The notes beneath the pieces were generated by a model that made no database searches, was not told where the DNA came from, and saw only the letters and a program-made list of their open reading frames with translations. Made by a program: the position numbers and the translations under genes. Source: Bactrocera neohumeralis (Eukaryota; Arthropoda; Insecta; Diptera; Tephritidae). From it: a stretch of DNA of 64,000 bases. Of this stretch, positions 35,895 to 46,507 are shown piece after piece (the first letter of the stretch is position 1; every line of letters starts with the position of its first letter). The stretch covers positions 1 to 64,000 of the forward strand of contig NW_026094754.1 of assembly GCF_024586455.1 (NCBI RefSeq), given 5' to 3'.

Positions 35895-36098
35895 ATGTTG
35901 TCGAGCCAGCAACGAATTAACATCACGCAAGACTATAGCGCACAACCAAATATGCCCTGCGAGAAATATTTTATGATTCTAAATGCCTTTGGCGCCATGC
36001 AATGCCTTTTATGTTCCAAGTCTTTTAAAGATAATAGGGAATATATCCTTAAAAGACATTTTGTTAATTTTCATTATACTATTAATTATTTAGATTAG
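35895..36098 (+). pseudogene. BED-type zinc finger fragment
   Basis: A 67-codon frame with KYFMILNAFGAMQCLLCSKS then YILKRHFVNFH: a C-X2-C...H-X4-H finger like those at the start of hAT transposases and ZBED/GTF2IRD2-type proteins. It is on the opposite strand from the P-like gene and stops after the finger. It may be the first exon of the missing hAT transposase of the island, or an unrelated fragment. Confidence 0.45.
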
Positions 36099-36345
36099 AC
36101 GCTTAATTTTAATTCCAATTTCTCACTGGGCTACTTTTTTTACGTGCTCACCAACACAGTGACAGATCCTCTCATGCCGACCACTGTTGTACACAAATTA
36201 AAGAGCGCAAGTTTGCTTCATATCGGAATTGTACAGAGTTTCGCATTAATATTTGTTTGTATTTACCTGTGCATGGTGGGAAATTCTAATCACTAGTAGG
36301 AAAAATTATACGAGTTATACTTGTATCTAAAAGCAATTTTAATTA

Positions 36346-36702
36346 CAGTAGAGGCCCGCTAATCCGGATCAATTAAAACCGGCCCCTATCCGGAATATAA
36401 GGAAATCCGGATTACCAAAGACATATCAGAACTATGTATTATGAAAAAATATTTATAAATTTCTGTTTGTTTATTATAACAAATAATACACATGTTCCAA
36501 AAAAAAAACAAAAAAACTTAAACCAATAAAGCATAAAAGCGAATGTAGGGAATAATAAACATGTGATCCGGATTAGAGAATACGGATAGAGAATGTCGGT
36601 CCGGATTACAGGAGACATAATAGAAATTTTGAGTTTTTTAACCCAGTCCGGATTACAGTGGAATCCGGATTAGGCCATGTCCGGATTAGCGGGCCTCTAC
36701 TG
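36346..36702. mobile_element. Tigger/pogo-type MITE, 357 bp
   Basis: The two ends read CAGTAGAGGCCCGCTAATCC inward in both directions, flanked by TA (36344-36345 and 36703-36704). The motif TCCGGATTA recurs several times inside both arms. No coding sequence. Ends of this form and TA targets are typical of pogo/Tigger non-autonomous elements. Confidence 0.88.
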
Positions 36703-36704
36703 TA

Positions 36705-37068
36705 ATAAGAAAACCGCACATTTTAAAACTTCACAACACATTATGGTTGTTCCTATTTTGTTCACACCACTATACATGCGATAGAACAGTAATGGTGGTA
36801 ATGCCAGTTGTAAAAATTCATTTTAGCTACAATTGGGAAAACTTTTCTTAAGTTGTGGGCTTGTACACATTCATATGCAAAGCATTTTTATATATTTTCA
36901 TACTTATGTATATAAAAAAAATATACTTGTGACCATAATATACATATATTGTGTTTAAACATATTGCAGTTCCATTTAACGAAAATGCTTATATAAATAT
37001 CTATACATATATGGGCCATTTCATCAATTGGCGACATGGTTTTGTACCCGTGGTTCTCCGATTTTGAC
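36705..37068. other. Unassigned AT-rich DNA inside the island
   Basis: Only short AT-rich phrases; no gene or repeat with clear limits. Confidence 0.4.
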
Positions 37069-38137
37069 TAAATTTTAGAATATCATAATATAGACCAAAA
37101 GAAGAATATCTGTTAACTTTTTAGTGGTCAAAGTTGCTCCATTGTTTTTTGGCGCGCAATTCAAATTGAGATCAAACAAAAAATTAATATTTCCTTTATT
37201 TTTTAACGACCTCAAAATTGAGTGAAAAAAATTTTCAAGTTATCCAATTTTATGTAAAAGATCTCAGCTTTCTGATAAAAATATTTTCGAAATCCAAAAA
37301 AAAATCGAAAAAAGACATTTTTTTTCAAAAAACCTGGTTTTTTGTGCTTTTCCACCAACTCTTTTTCAAAATTGACTTTTCCATTCGATTCCTCGTTAAG
37401 TTCTACATAAGAATCAGTGTTCAAAAGTAAGGGACTCGGATCCCATGAATAGCAAAAAAATGCAAAGTTGTCGCTCAAAATCCAAAAAAAAAAATTTTTT
37501 TTTCCACAAATCCGGTTTTTTGTGCTTTTCAACCAACTTTTTTTCAAAATTGATTTTTCCATTCGAGCATAAGAATCAGTGTTCAAAAATATGGGACTCT
37601 GATCCCATGAACAGCAAAAAAAATGCAAAATTGTCGCTATACGGCGCATATTTTTATGAATGAAGACACTGATTTCTTCATTAATTCAAGTCTAAGAATA
37701 CAATTTATATATTTACCTCTTTCACACAACCTTCTAAGCGAACTCCGTCGCCGTATAGCGACAACTTTGCATTTTTTTTGCTCTTCATGGGATCAGAGTC
37801 CCATACTTTTGAACACTGATTCTTATGTAAAATTTAACGAGGAATCGAATGGAAAAGTCAATTTTGAAAAAGAGTTGGTGGAAAAGCACAAAAAACCAGG
37901 TTTTTTGAAAAAAATGTCTTTCTTCGATTTTGAAAATTTTTTTTGGATTTTGAAAATATTTTTATCAGAAAGCTGAGATCTTTTACATAAAATTAAATAA
38001 CTTAAAATCTTTTTCACTTAATTTTGAGGTCGTTAAAAAATAAAAGAAATAGTAATTTTTTTGTTTGATCTCAACTTTGCACTAAAAAGTTAACAGATAT
38101 TCTTCTTTTGATCTATATTATGATATTCTAAAGTTTA
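37069..38137. repeat. Foldback-like long inverted repeat
   Basis: The left arm (37069-37646) and right arm (37748-38137) are inverted copies around a loop of about 100 bp. Shared landmarks: outer TTAGAATATCATAATATAGA, middle CAGTGTTCAAAAGTA, and inner GTCGCTATACGGCG. The left arm is longer because it contains an internal tandem duplication (CCAACT...TTCAAAATTGA at about 37360 and 37525) and a few extra bases. Apparent proteins in it are translations of A/T runs. The form is that of a foldback transposon or long-arm MITE; I could not define a target duplication. Confidence 0.8.
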
Positions 38138-38154
38138 CCAGAACCATTTTTAAC

Positions 38155-38449
38155 AGATGCTTCCTCAAAAATAATACAATTGCTAAGTATTTGGAATAGT
38201 AGAAAATAACTGCAACCAAATACGCAGTGGAATAGATTATAACTGGCTCAGTAACCAGTCGTTCAAGTGCCTCACAAAAGACTGATATCATAACCTTTCC
38301 AGCCAACTTTTTCGTCCTTCCACGCTTTGCACGTTGCTTTCGAATCTTTAGAGCATCATTGTCCTCGGTGCTCAATTCGCATGTTTCTAGCTTAGCAAAT
38401 AATTTTTCAACGGTAGATTTCCCTGAGCCCACATTCAACAGTATTTTCC
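38155..38449 (-). other. Exon-like frame of unknown identity
   Basis: On the minus strand, TGCTTTCTCAG looks like a splice acceptor at about 38450, followed by an open frame (KILLNVGSGKSTVEKLFAKL, then ETCELSTEDNDALKIRKQRA, and a basic stretch RGRTKKLAGKVMIS). The complex amino acid composition and lack of internal stops over about 75 codons suggest a real exon, not random AT-rich reading. I do not recognise the family. It is between the foldback repeat and the Tigger element. Confidence 0.35.
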
Positions 38450-38562
38450 TGAGAAAGCAATGCTTTATTAACACACGAAATGCTATATGATAAATTTTTT
38501 TGTAAACTAACACAAGTCTTCTCAAAAAATGCAATATTTCATTAACTAATAGCAATCATATA

Positions 38563-40605
38563 CAGTGTAATCCATTTATAATGGACTCGCTTAAGATGAA
38601 AACTCTATTATTATGTACCTCTTTGTCAAGTCCCAGTTCAAACATATGTAAAAAACCCGGTTAAAATAGACACGGTTATAATGGACTCCGGTTATAATAG
38701 ACAATAAAATCGGATTTTGTCCACTATAACCGAAGCTTTCAAAATCAAATTTCAAAACAAAGTTGGCGATCAGTTGGCAATGAGCAAAATTTTGTACTTC
38801 CCCGAGTTCGATCAAGAGACACAATCAGTCTCTGCAGCAGAAAATGTTCATTTTTTCTTGGAAATAAGTCAAAGAAGGCAAACAACTTCTGCGGTGGGCT
38901 GAAAGTTACGTTCGTTGGCTTTTTATTGAGAATTGTTAATTTGAAGAAAAATGTCCGAACAAAATTAAAAGCGAGCATTTACATTGCATGAAAAATATAC
39001 AATAATATGAGAAATTGAAGGAGGAACTTTCCAAGCTGACATTTGCTTGAACAAAAACCTAAAAAAACAGACTGTTTCGAACATATGGATTAATCGGGAA
39101 AAAATTAAAAATGATTGGAAAGTCAACGACAAGAGAAAAAAATAAGATTTGGGACACATCCTCAAGTTGATGAATTACTGTTTAAATGGTTTTAGCAGAA
39201 AAGGGCTAATAATTTTCCCGTAAGTGGTCCAATGCTAATGATGAAAGCCAATGAATTCAGAAAAACTGTCGGTGCTAATTTTAAATGCAGTTCCGGATGG
39301 CTAGTCAGATTTAAAAAGAGGCATAATATTTGCTTCGGCAAAATTTGTGTTGAATCGGCTTCTGTGGACCAAAGCGTTACAAATGACTGGATATTACAAA
39401 CCTGACCTACAATAAGTAACAATTATTCCAGGGACAACATTTTTAACGCGGACGAAACGGGAATTTTCTATAAGATGCTGCCTGACAAAATACATAAGAT
39501 CAAAGGTAAAACATGCAGTGGTGGAAAAATGTCTAAAGAAAGAATAACTGCCATGATTTGTGCTAATGCATCGGGCACGGTAAAACGGAAATTATTGGTT
39601 ATTGGTAAGTTTTAAATACAATTTAATACAATCCGCTGTTTCTGAACAATATCTGCTTTCAAGAAAATATAACAACCCCAGATGCTTTAAAAACGTTAAA
39701 ACGTTGCCGGGAGATTATTGTGCTAACAACAAATTCTGGATGAGTTCTCAGACCTTTACTGACTATTTAAAGAAATGGGATTGTGAATTTATAAAAGTCA
39801 TACTAAAATTTTGCTATTAGTAGATAATTGCCCTGCTCATCCTCAAGTTCATCTTCACAACATTAAACTACATTTTCTTCCGCCTAATACTACATTGGTT
39901 CTTTAGCCTATGGATCAATGCGTCATTAATAGCTTGAAAGCAGCTTCTGATGAAAATGATGGACCTTCCTGAAGAAGCAAACCCGACAAAAGCTGTGAGT
40001 CTTTTAGATGCTGTCAATATGTTAATTGTTGCATGGGAAAGTGTCTCTAAGGAAACCATAAGAAACTGTTTTCGACATGCTGGTCTGGTAAAAGACATTC
40101 CTGATGGATTAGACCCGACCCTGAGGACGATGAACCTTTAAGCAAAATTATCGAAATTAATAACGTAGTGGTTTTAAGCAAGCTTGATGAATATTCAAGG
40201 ATTGACAAGAATATTATAGCAGAACACTCAGACAATGACTTAATTCAAGACTTTCTGCATGAGCTGCTTGAAGAGGATTCCGGTGATGAAGATTTAGCAC
40301 AGCCCGAAACTATAATAAAAATAGAACACGCTATGAATTATTCTAGGAAACTGCAGCTATATTTTCAACAAAAAGAGAATAGTTCAGATGCAATCAATTT
40401 GCTCAATAAACTCGAAATCAAACTACAAAAAGATTTTGCCAATAAGGCATTCACCCAAAGAAAATCACTGACTTTTTTCAAAAGACTTAATTAAACTTAT
40501 TATTTTCTTAATTTTGTACTTTTATTCAAAACTTTATTGCTTTAATAAAAAAACACATTGAATTTACTTTTTGAGTTAAAAGTCCTTTATAACCGGATTA
40601 CACTT
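38563..40605 (+). mobile_element. Tigger-like DNA transposon
   Basis: The left end is CAGTGTAATCCATTTATAAT and the right end, read inward, AAGTGTAATCCGGTTATAAA, with TA on both sides (38561-38562, 40606-40607). One terminal base is mutated on the right. Length 2.04 kb. The plus strand carries a pogo/Tigger transposase. It lies inside the 15.5-kb island. Confidence 0.9.
39240..40494 (+). pseudogene. Tigger-like transposase, broken
   Basis: Readable from about 39240: NEFRKTVGANFKCSSGWLVR and FKKRHNI (the CENP-B-type DNA-binding end), then NIFNADETGIFYKMLPDK (first catalytic Asp), CSGGKMSKERITAMICANAS and KRKLLVIG. A likely intron follows (GTAAGT at about 39604 to TTTCAAG near 39661), after which NNPRCFKNVKTLPGDY continues. 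Second Asp in LLLVDNCPAHP (about 39815), then LPPNTT with a stop in place of the usual Gln-Pro-Met-Asp approach. The C-terminal frames at 39950-40141 and 40168-40494 are acidic. Several stops; the first part of the DNA-binding domain is lost. Confidence 0.82.
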
Positions 40606-40703
40606 TACATGGTAGTAGTTGTATTATCTATGTATCAGCCGCAGTGAAGCGTGGACGGGTCGTCTAGTATATTAATATTTGTGATATTTTCAGTTTGGTT
40701 ATT

Positions 40704-43581
40704 TCTTCTTCTTCTTAATTGGCGTAGACACTGCTTACGCGATTATAGCCGAGTTAACAACAGCGCGACAGTCGTTTCTTCTTTTTCGCTACTTGGCGCC
40801 AATTGGATATTCCAAGCGAAGCCAGGTCCTTCTCCACTTGGTCCTTCCAACGGAGTGGAGGTCTTCCTCTTCCTCTGCTTCCCCCGGCGGGTACTGCGTC
40901 GAATACTTTCAGAGCTGGAGTGTTTTCATCCATCCGGACAACATGACCTAGCCAGCGTAGCCGCTGTCTTTTAATTCGCTGAACTATGTCAATATTATCG
41001 TATATCTCGTACAGCTCATCGTTCCATCGAATGCGGTATTCGCCGTGGCTAACGCGCAAAGGACCATAAATCTTTCGCAGAACTTTTCTCTCGAAAACTC
41101 GCAACGTCGACCCATCCGTTGTCGACATCGTCCATGATATCAATATCATCGGCATATGCCAGCAGCTGTACACTCTTATAGAAGATGGTACCTTCTCTAT
41201 TTAGTTCTGCGGCTCGAACTATTTTCTCCATAAGCAGGTTGAAAAAGACGCACGATAGGGAATCGTCTTGTCTGAAACCTCGTTTGGTATCGAACGGCTC
41301 GGAGAGGTCCTTCCCGATTCTGACGGAGCTTTTGGCGTTGCTCAACGTCAGCTTACACAGCCGAATTCGTTTTGCGGGCATACCAAATTCAGACATCGCG
41401 GCATAAAGGCAGCTCCTTTTCGTGCTCTCGAAAGCAGCTTTGAAATCGACGAAGAGGTGGTGTGTGTCGATTCTCCTTTCACGGGTCTCTTCCAAGATTT
41501 GGCGCATGGTGAATATCTGGTCGGTTGTTGATTTTCCAGGTCTGAAGCCACACTGATAAGGTCCAATCAGTTTGTTGACGGTGGGCTTTAATCTTTCACA
41601 CAATACGCTAGATAGAACCATATATGCGATGTTGAGGAGGCTAATCCCACGGTAGTTGGCGCAGATTGTGGGGTCTCCTTTTTTATGGATTGGGCATAGC
41701 ACACTTAAATTCCAATCGTTGGGCATGCTTTCGTCCGTCCATATTTTACAAAGAAGCTGATGCATGCTCCCTATCAGTTCTTCGCCGCCGTGTTTGAATA
41801 GCTCGGCCGGCAATCCATCGGCCCCAGCCGCTATGTTGTTCTTCAGTCGGGCAATTGCTATTCGAACTTCTTCATGGTCGGGTAATGGAACGTCTGTTCC
41901 GTCGTCATCGATTGGGTAATCGAGTTCTCCTTCTCCTGGTGTTGTGCGTTCTCTGCCATTCAGCAGGCCGGAGAAGTGTTCCCTCCATAATTTAACTATG
42001 CTCTGGGTATCAGTGACTAGATCGCCTATGGGGGTTCAACAAGAGTATGCTCCGGTCTTGAAACCTTCTATTAGCCGCCGCCGTCGTAGAATTCTCGAGC
42101 GTTACCCCTGTCGGTCAGCTTATCAAGCTCTTCGTACTCACGCATTTCGGCCTCTTTCTTCTTCTGTCTGCAAATGCGTCTCGCTTCCCTCTTCAACTCT
42201 CGTTATCTATCCCATCCCGCATGTGTAGTGGTCGATCGTAATCTTGCGAGGTAGGCAGACTGTTTTCTCTCCGCTGTAACGCGGCACTCCTCTTCGTACC
42301 AGCTGTTCTTTTGCACTTTCCGAAAACCAATGGTTTCGGTTGCAGCTGTACGTAAGGAGTTCGAAATGCCGTCCCACAGTTCCCTTATACCGAGTTGTTG
42401 ACTACTGCTCTCAGAGAGCAGGAGTGCAAGCCGAGTAGAAAATCGTTCGGCTGTCTGATGTGATTGCAGCTTCTCGACGTCAAACCTTCCTTGCGTTTGT
42501 TGGCGTGCGTTTTTTGCTGCACAGAAGCGGGTGCGAATCTTAGCTGCAACAAGATAGTGGTCCGAGTCGATGGTAGGACCTCGGAGCGCACGCACACCTA
42601 AAACACTGGAAACGTGTCTTCCGTCTATCACAACATGATCGATCTGGTTGGTAGTTTTTCGATCCGGAGACAGCCAGGTAGCTTGATGTATCTTCTTATA
42701 CTGAAATCTAGTACTACAGATAACCATATTTCGGGCCCCGGCGAAGTCGATCAGCCTCAACCCATTTGGGGATGTTTCCTCGTGGAGGCTGAATTTACCG
42801 ACCGTGGTGCCAAAGATACCTTCTTTGCCCACCCTGGCGTTAAAGTCGCCAAGCACGATTTTGACATCGTGGCGGGGGCAGCCCTCATAAGTGCGCTCCA
42901 AGCGCTCATAGAAGGCATCTTTGGTCAGATCGTCCTTCTCTTCCGTCGGGGCGTGGGCGCAAATCAGCGATATGTTGAAGAACCTCGCTTTGATGCGGAT
43001 TGTGGCTAGACGTTCATTCACCGGAGTGAATGATAGTACTCGGCGACGGAGTCTCTCTCCCACCACGAATCGAACACCAAACTTGCGCTCCTTTATATGG
43101 CCACTGTAGTAAATGTCAGAAGGACCTACTCGTCTCTGTCCTTGTCCCGTCTATCGCATTTCTTGGACGGACCTTTATTTTTACGAGGACATCAACCAGC
43201 TGGGCAGCGGCACCTTCCCAATTAAGGGACCGGGCATTCCAGGTGCATGCCCTCAATTCGTAGTCCTTATTTCGTTTGCCGTGGTCGTCATCAAAAGAGA
43301 GGTCTCTCATCCGAGGCTGGTTATAGCTCTTCACTGGGGGTGTTTTTTACGTGGCGGGTCCCAAACCCAGCGCACAACCCTATGTAGGGGATATTTCGCC
43401 TTCTCACTTTAGCTCGCCTTCGAACGGATGTTCTTAGGCTACCCAGAGGATACTTGGTCAAAGACAGGAAGTAGTAAGCTGCTTGAGTCATATGTAAAAG
43501 AATCGTTTCTGGCCACTCCCAAGTGAATGGCGATCAGAGAACTTTCCTCACTTGCGTGAACTTCTACATATGACTCCATCC
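40704..43581 (-). mobile_element. RTE-type LINE, most complete copy
   Basis: About 2.88 kb. Ends: 3' side runs into a TTCTTCTTCTTC tract at 40704 (GAA repeats on the coding strand); 5' side ends at CTCCATCC. An imperfect target duplication is seen: TTTCAGTTTGGTTATTT at 40688 and TTTCAGTTTTGTTGTTT at 43582. A single endonuclease-RT frame with stops and frameshifts fills it (next entry). Confidence 0.88.
40754..43334 (-). pseudogene. RTE LINE endonuclease-reverse transcriptase, broken
   Basis: An AP-type endonuclease and reverse transcriptase that would prime on nicked target DNA. From 43334: ACTWNARSLNWEGAAA (start of the endonuclease), then 43066-42203 with LICAHAPTEEKDD, LGDFNARVGKEGIFG and NQIDHVVIDGRH; the linker; then 41813-41049 with the RT fingers and palm (VLCPIHKKGDPTICANYRGI, CGFRPGKSTTDQIF, FVDFKAAFEST) and the active-site motif LLAYADDIDI. 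The end (41173-40754) has RIKRQRLRWLGHVVRMDENT and PLRWKDQVEKDLASLGISNW. RT catalytic Asp pair is intact. Frameshifts lie near 42200 and a deletion near 41100. Confidence 0.88.
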
Positions 43582-43829
43582 TTTCAGTTTTGTTGTTTTA
43601 TCAAAATATTCAAAGAATTGAGGTTTTTTTCTATAATTGTTCTGTTAAATTTTAAAAATCTAAGTTGCCTCTTAAAATGTATTAAGATAATAATTCGCGC
43701 TATATAAAGGGAACACATATTTTCAAAAATATAAGAAATCATCAAATAAAAATATATTTGCGCGGTATGGCATTATTGATTGATAGTGGCTAAGCACAGA
43801 AATAGAATACAAACGCTAATGGCAGAAAC

Positions 43830-46507
43830 GGTGGGGTGCGATAAAGCCATGCGAGATAACGTCATATGGCTCTATCTCCCATCCAATTGCGAGTTAAAAC
43901 CATATGGCATTATCACGCTTCGCATTGAGAGATAATGCCATTTTTTTTTTGTCAATTGTGAGTTAAAGCCATATGGCCTTATCTCTCATATGCATTTATT
44001 TTTCATTGTGAATGTGCATTTAATTGTTGTTCATTGCACCTGGCAACTTTCCTAATCAATGTCGTATTGCATATTGTCAAATTGCATATTTTCATAATCC
44101 ACGTATTTTGTGCTTTGATTAAAATGGAAAATCAAGAAATGATTTTGGAATATAAGTTGATTCCAGGTTTTAGGAAAAACAGTTCTTTATTATTAATTGA
44201 AAAAGAAAATTAAATTTTCAGATATAAATATATGAATAAAAATGTTAAATATTATTATTGTTATGTAGATAACTGTTCAGCTGCAGTTGCCATTGAATTT
44301 AAGAGCACAAGATTTTGCCGTTAAACGGAGAAAAGTGTCAAAAACGGCCACAATCATGGGGAACAAAGTGCCTTAATTAAAAAATAAAAATTAATAAATT
44401 CGATAAAAACTGAAGTGATGAGTGCATCATTAAAAGGTTCAAGTGTGCGAGATATATTTAATGCAAAATGTAAAAAATATAAGGAAACATCACATTCAGT
44501 GCAGTTCGGTAAAATGCATAGGCATTTGATTCATAAAAAACAAGAAAAATATCCAAAAAATCCGATGACTTTTGAAGAAATTATTGAAGTTTATAAAAAT
44601 AAAGAAATTTCATCAAAATTCACAATGTCCAGATATGAGGAAAATGACAAATTTTATATTGACACTATAGTAGAAGAAAATTTTGCCTACTCATTATTTG
44701 TGTCTCCTACCATTTCTAATGCTATTAAAGGAAGGAACCACATGAAACATCGTAATTATATAGTTGATGGAACATTTAAGATAGTACGTATTTCAAAGAA
44801 ATATAAGCAATTGATTATAATTCACATTATTCAAGCAGACCATGTAAGAACTTTAAAATTAAAATTTATTATTTATCTTAAAATAACTCGCTCATTTTTC
44901 ATAATTTTTGAGGCATATCCGTTCATATATATTTTAATGTCTCATAAGTCAGAATCTGCATATAAACATGTTTTGCAATATTTCAATCAAATGTCATCGA
45001 TTTGAGGCCGACGTCAGTAATCACTGATTTTGAATGCAGTTTACGTAATGCCTTTAAAAGCGTATACCCAACAGTGAAAACGGTTGGATGTTGGTTTCAT
45101 TACACGAATGCTCTTCGACGGAAAGTTACGCAAATTCCTAAATTCACAGCTAAATTGAACAGAGATAAAAATGCCAAAAACCTATTTTCCAAATTTATGT
45201 ATCTACCATAATTGAAACGGGCTAATATTATAGAAGCCTATAGCATTTTAAAACAAGAAGCTAGGGATGTAAAATTTGTTAATCCATCAAATAATACAGA
45301 AAGCTTCTTTAAACCGTTTATAAATTACTTCGAGCGACTATGAATGAAAAAAGTGAGAGAAAACTAAATTACATATACATATATAATTTTATGAAATTTT
45401 ATTGTTTTAGGAAAACCCTGTAAACTTTTCTGTATATAAAGAACCTGTCAGGACAAGTAATTCTGCTGAAGGTTTCCATAGCAGATTGAATATGAAACTC
45501 CCAAAGCGAGGCACGTTTTACAACTTCCCAGAAACCCTTTTCGAATTAGATTTTGTAAAATCCATGGATTATTCAAAATCTATTTCTGGTTGTACGAATC
45601 TATATAGATCAAAAACATTCGGCAATGGAGTTCGCGACAAATTTATTAAAAAACGGCTAGACTTATCAAAAAACAATAAAATATCATTGATGGAAATTCT
45701 CAGTCAGTTTTCTAAAATGGAAAACTGCATACTTGCAGAAAAATTCGTCAATGAAATCCATAGTTCCGATGATGATTATAAAGACGACGACGACGACAGT
45801 AATGAAGATGAAAATTGTAAAGATCATTTACAAACCCAACAAAATATGACATTGTTATGCGTAATTTGCTGCGAAAGGGAAAGGGAACTCTTGTTCGACC
45901 CATGTAATCATTATAAAGTTTGTCAAACATGCTTTCAAAAAATGGAAGAAAACAGCAAATTAAAGGGCGTACAAACATTGTGCCCTATTTGTCGCAGTAT
46001 AATAAAAGAAGCAAAACAACTATTTTGTTAATAATACAATTAAACTCATATGTTATTATATACCTAGAACTACATACATATTGGAATAGTGTTTAATTTT
46101 TTGTTACACGTAATTTTTGGTTCTCATTTTGTTTGATTTGTTTGTTGGAATAATGTTTTTCTTTAAATGTTATACTTGTGTTTACTTCATTAGCTTTTCA
46201 AATGTATTTAACATTTCTGTAAAAGGGATAAATCATTACCTTTCATTGCAAGAAGAAAACTAATGATTTTTCCCTTTTACAGAATGCTTACACCTTCTTG
46301 AATGCATATGGAGCAGAAAATATTCCGTTAAAGGGAAAATCAAATGAGAGATAAAGCCATGCGAGATAACGCCATATAGCCTTACCACTCTTTGAAATTG
46401 GAAATAAAGCCATACAGAAATTTCGACATGAATATGGCTTTATCTCTCTTTGAATTGAGTGATAAGGCCATACGGCGTTATCTCGCATGGCCTTATCGCA
46501 CCCCACA
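43830..46507 (+). mobile_element. Mutator-like element (MULE) with RING-tailed transposase
   Basis: The ends read GTGGGGTGCGATAA then GCCATGCGAGATAACG inward on both sides. A 9-bp duplication GGCAGAAAC flanks it (43821-43829 and 46508-46516), the size expected for Mutator. The sub-terminal parts hold several more copies of the motif GAGATAA(A/C)GCCAT, both at 43900-44000 and 46340-46480. Length 2.68 kb. One transposase gene lies on the plus strand. Inside the 15.5-kb island. Confidence 0.92.
44124..46031 (+). pseudogene. MULE transposase with FLYWCH-like finger and C-terminal RING
   Basis: The likely start is MENQEMILEYKLIPGF (44124). A FLYWCH-like region follows (YYYCYVDNCSAAVAIEF ... GHNHG, about 44227-44345). 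The catalytic region has YIVDGTFKIV (first Asp), RPTSVITDFECSLRNAF (second Asp), VGCWFHYTNALRRKV and RTSNSAEGFHSRLN. Two introns are likely: 44844-44912 and 45353-45410 (GT...AG). The last frame (45486-46031) carries an acidic stretch, then a C3HC4 RING finger (CVIC, PCNH, CQTC, CPICR; 45858-46005) before the stop. In-frame stops at about 44180, 44315, 45210 and 45342 make it inactive, but the RING is intact. RING as part of a MULE transposase is unusual to my knowledge. Confidence 0.85.

Noticed and set aside
37212..38017. Protein-coding frames in the foldback region
   Set aside because: Lys/Phe-rich translations of A/T runs, mirrored on both arms.
44415..45005. A complete plus-strand gene without introns
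   Set aside because: The frame reads through a likely intron (44844-44912), seen as a break between IIQADH and YPFIYILM, so it is part of the larger MULE gene.
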